Of a stretch of DNA of 16,382 nucleotides, positions 13,351 through 16,382 are shown piece after piece; positions within the stretch are counted from its first letter, which is position 1, and the number at the start of each line of letters is the position of its first letter. Below the pieces are notes generated by a model. The model was not told where the DNA came from. It was given only the letters and a program-made list of their open reading frames with translations, and did no database searches. Both the position numbers and the translations under genes were made by a program. The stretch is from DATFKA01 sp042095835 (GTDB lineage: Bacteria; Bacteroidota; Bacteroidia; Chitinophagales; Saprospiraceae): the NCBI GenBank assembly GCA_042095835.1, contig JBELML010000145.1, positions 1 to 16,382 of the forward strand, in the 5' to 3' direction.

Positions 13351-15111
13351 ATGAAAAAAATAACACTATTCCTATTAGGATTTCTTTGTGTATCCTCTGC
13401 TTTTTCTCAAAGTGATAGTCTTGAGAGCCGTCCCAATATCGTATTAATACTGGTTGACGATTCAGGTTTGATGGATTTTGGAGCTTATGGTGGCGAAGCA
13501 CGCACGCCCAATATTGATAGGCTGGCCCAAGGTGGTTTTATGTTTACCAATATGCATGCTTCTCCAGTTTGTGCCCCTTCAAGGGCGATGCTATTGACAG
13601 GAACAGATAGTCATTTAGCTGGTGTTGCCAATCTGCCGGAAATGCTTCCTGAGGAGTATCAATCCAAACCAGGGTACGGTGGGGAACTTAATGAAAGTGT
13701 GCAAACCATTGCTACTCGACTAAAGGAGGTAGATTATAACACCTATGCAACTGGTAAGTGGCATTTAGGTCATAATGATAAGACACTTCCCACAAAAAGA
13801 GGATTCGATCGCTCTTACATTCTTGGCGGCTCTGGAGCGAGTAACTATGATTCCAGAGGCTATCTTCCTCAAAAACCACATGCCCATTGGTATGCCGATG
13901 GGAAAGAAGTAGAATTGCCTGAAGATTTCTATTCATCGAAGACTTATATTGATAAAACTATTGCCTTTCACGAAGAAGAACAAAACAGAGACAATCCGTT
14001 TTTCTCCTACATTGCCTTCCAAGCGATACATACGCCTGTGCAAGCACCAAAAGAGTTCGTTGACCATTACCTGGAAATTTATGCTAAGGGCTGGGACAAA
14101 ATGCGTCAAAGTAGATTTGAAAAAGCAAAGCAACTTGGTCTGATTCCAGAAGGTGCGCAACTGAATGAAAATATTCCGAATACCAAGAAGTGGGATGATT
14201 TAAGCGAAAAAGAACAGAAACAGTACACCACAAGCATGGCAGTTACTGCGGGTATGATCGAAGCCATGGATTACCACATAGGACGGTATATCGAATACCT
14301 CACTGAGAAAGGAATGATGGAGAATACCATCTTTATCGTAACCTCTGATAATGGTCCTGACGGTGGTGATTATAGCCTTGCTATTCCGTGGGCAATCAAA
14401 CATGGCTACCATAGGAATTTCGAAGAGAAGGGAGGTAAAGGGTATTATGGTTTTATGGGCACTGGCTTTGCAAATGCAGTTTCATCCCCATTTTCATTCT
14501 TTAAATACTATACAGGAGAAGGTGGTCTGCGCGTCCCTCTGATTATCAATGGAAAGAATATTCCAAACAACACCTCTAATGCATTCAGTTTCTTCACAGA
14601 TATTGCCCCGACTATATATGACATAGTGGGTATTTCTACCTCAGCGAATGAGGGATATGCGCCTGTTACCGGTAAAAGTTTATTCCCTCATATCAATGAC
14701 CCCAATCAGTCGGTCTACAAAGAAAATGAAGGAGTTGGAATAGAGGCTGCAAGTAGTTCAGCCTATTTTATGAACGGGTATAAAATTGTGAAAAACAACA
14801 TCCCTGATGGAGATAACGTATGGCACCTTCATCATATCGAAAGTGATCCTGGTGAAGTGATAGATCTAGCTGATCAAGAGCCAGAACTATTCAAAAAAAT
14901 GCGCGCAGCCTATGCCGAATATGCAAAGGAAGTCGGGGTACTTGAAATGCCTGAGGGCTATTCCGCTCAAGGGTTTGTTGCTAAGGAAGCAACCAAAAGC
15001 ATGGTTAAGGATTTTCTCCCTTTAATACTTTTGGTAGTTGGTGTAGTCGTTGCACTAATCAGTTTCTTGGTTTGGCGAGGAAGGAGAAATAAGACAAGTT
15101 CAAAAAATTAA
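13351..15111 (+). CDS. Type I (formylglycine) sulfatase with C-terminal membrane anchor
   Basis: A 586-residue arylsulfatase-type enzyme expected in the periplasm. A signal peptide (about residues 1-20, ending A-F-S-Q) leads into the alkaline-phosphatase-like fold. Visible active-site elements are the metal ligands Asp36-Asp37, the C-x-P-S-R signature Cys74-Ala-Pro-Ser-Arg78 (Cys74 to be oxidised to formylglycine), Lys136 and His138 in T-G-K-W-H-L-G, and Asp333-Asn334. The family hydrolyses sulfate esters, in marine Bacteroidota usually on algal polysaccharides; the large insert and overall pattern resemble the AtsA-like group. Unusually, a hydrophobic segment at 555-575 followed by a basic R-G-R-R-N-K tail would tether the catalytic domain to the membrane. 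The formylglycine-generating enzyme is not in the window. No polysaccharide lyase, glycosidase or SusC/D pair is nearby, so a standard polysaccharide-utilisation locus is not evident. Confidence 0.92.
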   Translation: MKKITLFLLGFLCVSSAFSQSDSLESRPNIVLILVDDSGLMDFGAYGGEARTPNIDRLAQGGFMFTNMHASPVCAPSRAMLLTGTDSHLAGVANLPEMLPEEYQSKPGYGGELNESVQTIATRLKEVDYNTYATGKWHLGHNDKTLPTKRGFDRSYILGGSGASNYDSRGYLPQKPHAHWYADGKEVELPEDFYSSKTYIDKTIAFHEEEQNRDNPFFSYIAFQAIHTPVQAPKEFVDHYLEIYAKGWDKMRQSRFEKAKQLGLIPEGAQLNENIPNTKKWDDLSEKEQKQYTTSMAVTAGMIEAMDYHIGRYIEYLTEKGMMENTIFIVTSDNGPDGGDYSLAIPWAIKHGYHRNFEEKGGKGYYGFMGTGFANAVSSPFSFFKYYTGEGGLRVPLIINGKNIPNNTSNAFSFFTDIAPTIYDIVGISTSANEGYAPVTGKSLFPHINDPNQSVYKENEGVGIEAASSSAYFMNGYKIVKNNIPDGDNVWHLHHIESDPGEVIDLADQEPELFKKMRAAYAEYAKEVGVLEMPEGYSAQGFVAKEATKSMVKDFLPLILLVVGVVVALISFLVWRGRRNKTSSKN

Positions 15112-15152
15112 GTTGAGCCTTTAGGCAGGTTGTTTCATTCATAGAAGTAGTT

Positions 15153-15315
15153 GAAGTTGTTTAAAAACTCCTCAGCGAGCCCTTGACAACTCATTGAAGG
15201 CCAATACTTCAGCTATTTTTGGTCATGGTAGCTTAGGCTACCAGACAAAAAATGAGCTTCGTCTTGACCTCCAAGCAGTTACTAATCATCTCACTAGGAA
15301 TTCTTAAACAACTTC
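15153..15315. mobile_element. 163-bp fold-back (MITE-like) element
   Basis: The whole stretch is one long imperfect palindrome centred at about 15234. The terminal arms 15153-15171 and 15297-15315 match at 17 of 19 bases (GAAGTTGTTTAA at the tip). Pairing continues inward with gaps to a perfect central hairpin, GGTAGC/GCTACC (15227-15242). It contains no reading frame and fills most of the gap between sulfatase and lipoprotein. Size, terminal inverted repeats and intergenic position fit a MITE or a derived regulatory hairpin; I see no clear target-site duplication. Confidence 0.6.
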
Positions 15316-15335
15316 GTTAAAATAAAAAGATAGGC

Positions 15336-16274
15336 ATGTTAAAAAAAATCACACATCCATTTATTTGGGTATTACTAATCACTGCAAGTTGTGGTGATTC
15401 AAAACAAGCCAAGTTGCTCCTTTCCTATGAAAATCCAACAGCGAATTCATCGGCTGTGGATACAACAAGTACCAATATTACCGCAAATCGCGACGGAATG
15501 GGAAGGCAAGCAACTTTACTTTCAGCCTTTTACGGTCTTGATGATGCTTTGCCCCGTCCAGCAAACCAAAGTATTGGTAAAGGGGCTGGTGGAGCAGATG
15601 GAATGCCCGTTATCTTTTCACATGAAATTGATCCACGTACCTTGCAGCCTGGTGATTTTAGGATTACCACCGCTTCTGGACAAATTGGTGAAATCGCTTG
15701 GGTTACCCTTGCTCCTGCTGACGATAAAGGCGAGTTTCGGACGGTTTTGTTTGCTGGTCACTATGGCAGTATCAAAGATCAGCCGGTCAAATTTGAAGTT
15801 ATCGGTAACGTGCTTTCTATTGATGGAAAGTTGAACTTTAAAGGAACGAGCATTGATATCACACCACTAGAAGATGGCCCAACTATGGTTTGGGCGGAAG
15901 TTGTTCCCAAAGAAGATTGGGATTTGGGCAAAAAAGCAACAGATCTAGTTTGGGGCGGTAGCAGTGGAGCTCCCGAAGGCACCAAGCAAGTAGTGCGAGT
16001 AACTTGGGCTGGAGGGGTCACCAAGCCGGGTGGCGAAGAAATTAACGATGCAGAACGACTGCTATACAAAGTTACGGTTCAGCAAGAGGATGGTAGCAAA
16101 ATTGAGGTAACGCCCTTTGCTATTGCCGATTTAGGGGATGGAGATAACAACCACGAACTTTGTCTGGATGTAACGGGTACACCGCTATCCGTTCACTTTC
16201 CAGCAGGGCATCTTACAGATCCTAGGGAAGACCTAAATCCAGCAACAACGATAAATATACCAAGTCATAAGTAA
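15336..16274 (+). CDS. Unrecognised secreted lipoprotein with an Ig-like segment
   Basis: A 312-residue protein I cannot assign to a family. The N-terminus is a lipoprotein signal: a hydrophobic core followed by I-T-A-S-Cys19, with Thr rather than Leu at -3, then G-D-S-K. After a low-complexity Ser/Thr linker (about 30-55), the region near 85-175 has the pattern V-I-F-S-H-E-I-D-P-x-T-L-x-P-x-D-F, which resembles bacterial Ig-like domains of the SbsA/Big_5 type (inferred from the pattern). The C-terminal third is rich in Gly, Asp and short strands. It is the last gene of the same-strand cluster, 224 bp after the sulfatase, but the fold-back element between them ends only 20 bp before its ATG and may supply or disrupt its promoter. 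A surface-binding role is possible; no enzyme motif is visible. Confidence 0.75.
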   Translation: MLKKITHPFIWVLLITASCGDSKQAKLLLSYENPTANSSAVDTTSTNITANRDGMGRQATLLSAFYGLDDALPRPANQSIGKGAGGADGMPVIFSHEIDPRTLQPGDFRITTASGQIGEIAWVTLAPADDKGEFRTVLFAGHYGSIKDQPVKFEVIGNVLSIDGKLNFKGTSIDITPLEDGPTMVWAEVVPKEDWDLGKKATDLVWGGSSGAPEGTKQVVRVTWAGGVTKPGGEEINDAERLLYKVTVQQEDGSKIEVTPFAIADLGDGDNNHELCLDVTGTPLSVHFPAGHLTDPREDLNPATTINIPSHK

Positions 16275-16382
16275 ATCAGTTGAGTAAGTGGGGTTGGAAC
16301 TACGCTATTCTGGCATAGCCTTCACTCGTGCAAATATCACAGCAAACCGTGCCAGCCATATCACTCAAAGTGTGCCAGTCAT
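16275..16382. other. Window-end non-coding stretch with an 11-base direct repeat
   Basis: No gene visible. GTGCCAGCCAT (16349-16359) and GTGCCAGTCAT (16372-16382) are near-identical, spaced 23 bases apart, about two helical turns. The second copy touches the window edge, so more repeats could follow. Confidence 0.3.

Noticed and set aside
13340..13354. Four-codon reading frame whose TGA overlaps the sulfatase ATG
   Set aside because: It could in principle couple translation, but a four-codon frame arises easily by chance and nothing else supports it.
15391..15834. Alternative 147-codon frame inside the lipoprotein gene
   Set aside because: It is a shifted-frame shadow; the main frame has a lipoprotein signal and balanced protein composition, and the alternative has neither.
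1..16382. CRISPR array or prophage
   Set aside because: There are no regularly spaced repeats with unique spacers and no phage structural or integrase genes.

Overview
The window looks like chromosomal DNA of a marine-type member of the Bacteroidota, most likely a Lewinella/Saprospiria relative. Three features support this: a 1523-residue secreted protein ending in a type IX secretion (T9SS) sorting domain after HYR-like, dockerin-like and cohesin-like parts; a NUDIX-fold AraR/NrtR-type regulator of the kind Bacteroidota use for sugar genes; and a Crp/Fnr-like regulator with the C-terminal helix-turn-helix typical of the phylum. The tRNA lacks an encoded CCA, start codons have weak or no Shine-Dalgarno sequences, and base composition is moderately AT-rich. 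The genus is an inference.

Layout. Positions 1-3640 hold a small galactose locus. A NUDIX-winged-helix regulator on the minus strand diverges from one long gene encoding galactokinase fused in frame to galactose-1-phosphate uridylyltransferase, with all the key residues I checked intact in both halves. An intrinsic-terminator-like hairpin pointing towards the fusion gene sits in the divergent spacer. The block is flanked by two copies of a 51-bp direct repeat. A possible decayed minus-strand gene lies just behind the fusion. Positions 3641-8359 are dominated by the giant T9SS cargo protein. Positions 8360-10366 carry a structured intergenic element, a LolC/E-type (FtsX/MacB) permease and a small two-TM membrane protein. 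A tRNA-Ala(GGC) lies at 10503-10576, followed by about 390 bp without a convincing gene.

Positions 10964-16274 form a same-strand cluster: a Crp/Fnr-like regulator, a membrane-anchored DJ-1/PfpI (Hsp31-like) protein, a 263-residue protein with a C-terminal motif like allene-oxide-cyclase/dirigent barrels, a type I sulfatase with an added C-terminal membrane anchor, and a lipoprotein I do not recognise. A 163-bp fold-back (MITE-like) element separates the last two.

The strongest unusual features are the GalK-GalT fusion with its divergent regulator, the Crp/DJ-1/AOC-like/sulfatase/lipoprotein cluster, and several non-coding structured or repeated elements. I see no CRISPR array, prophage or intact insertion sequence.
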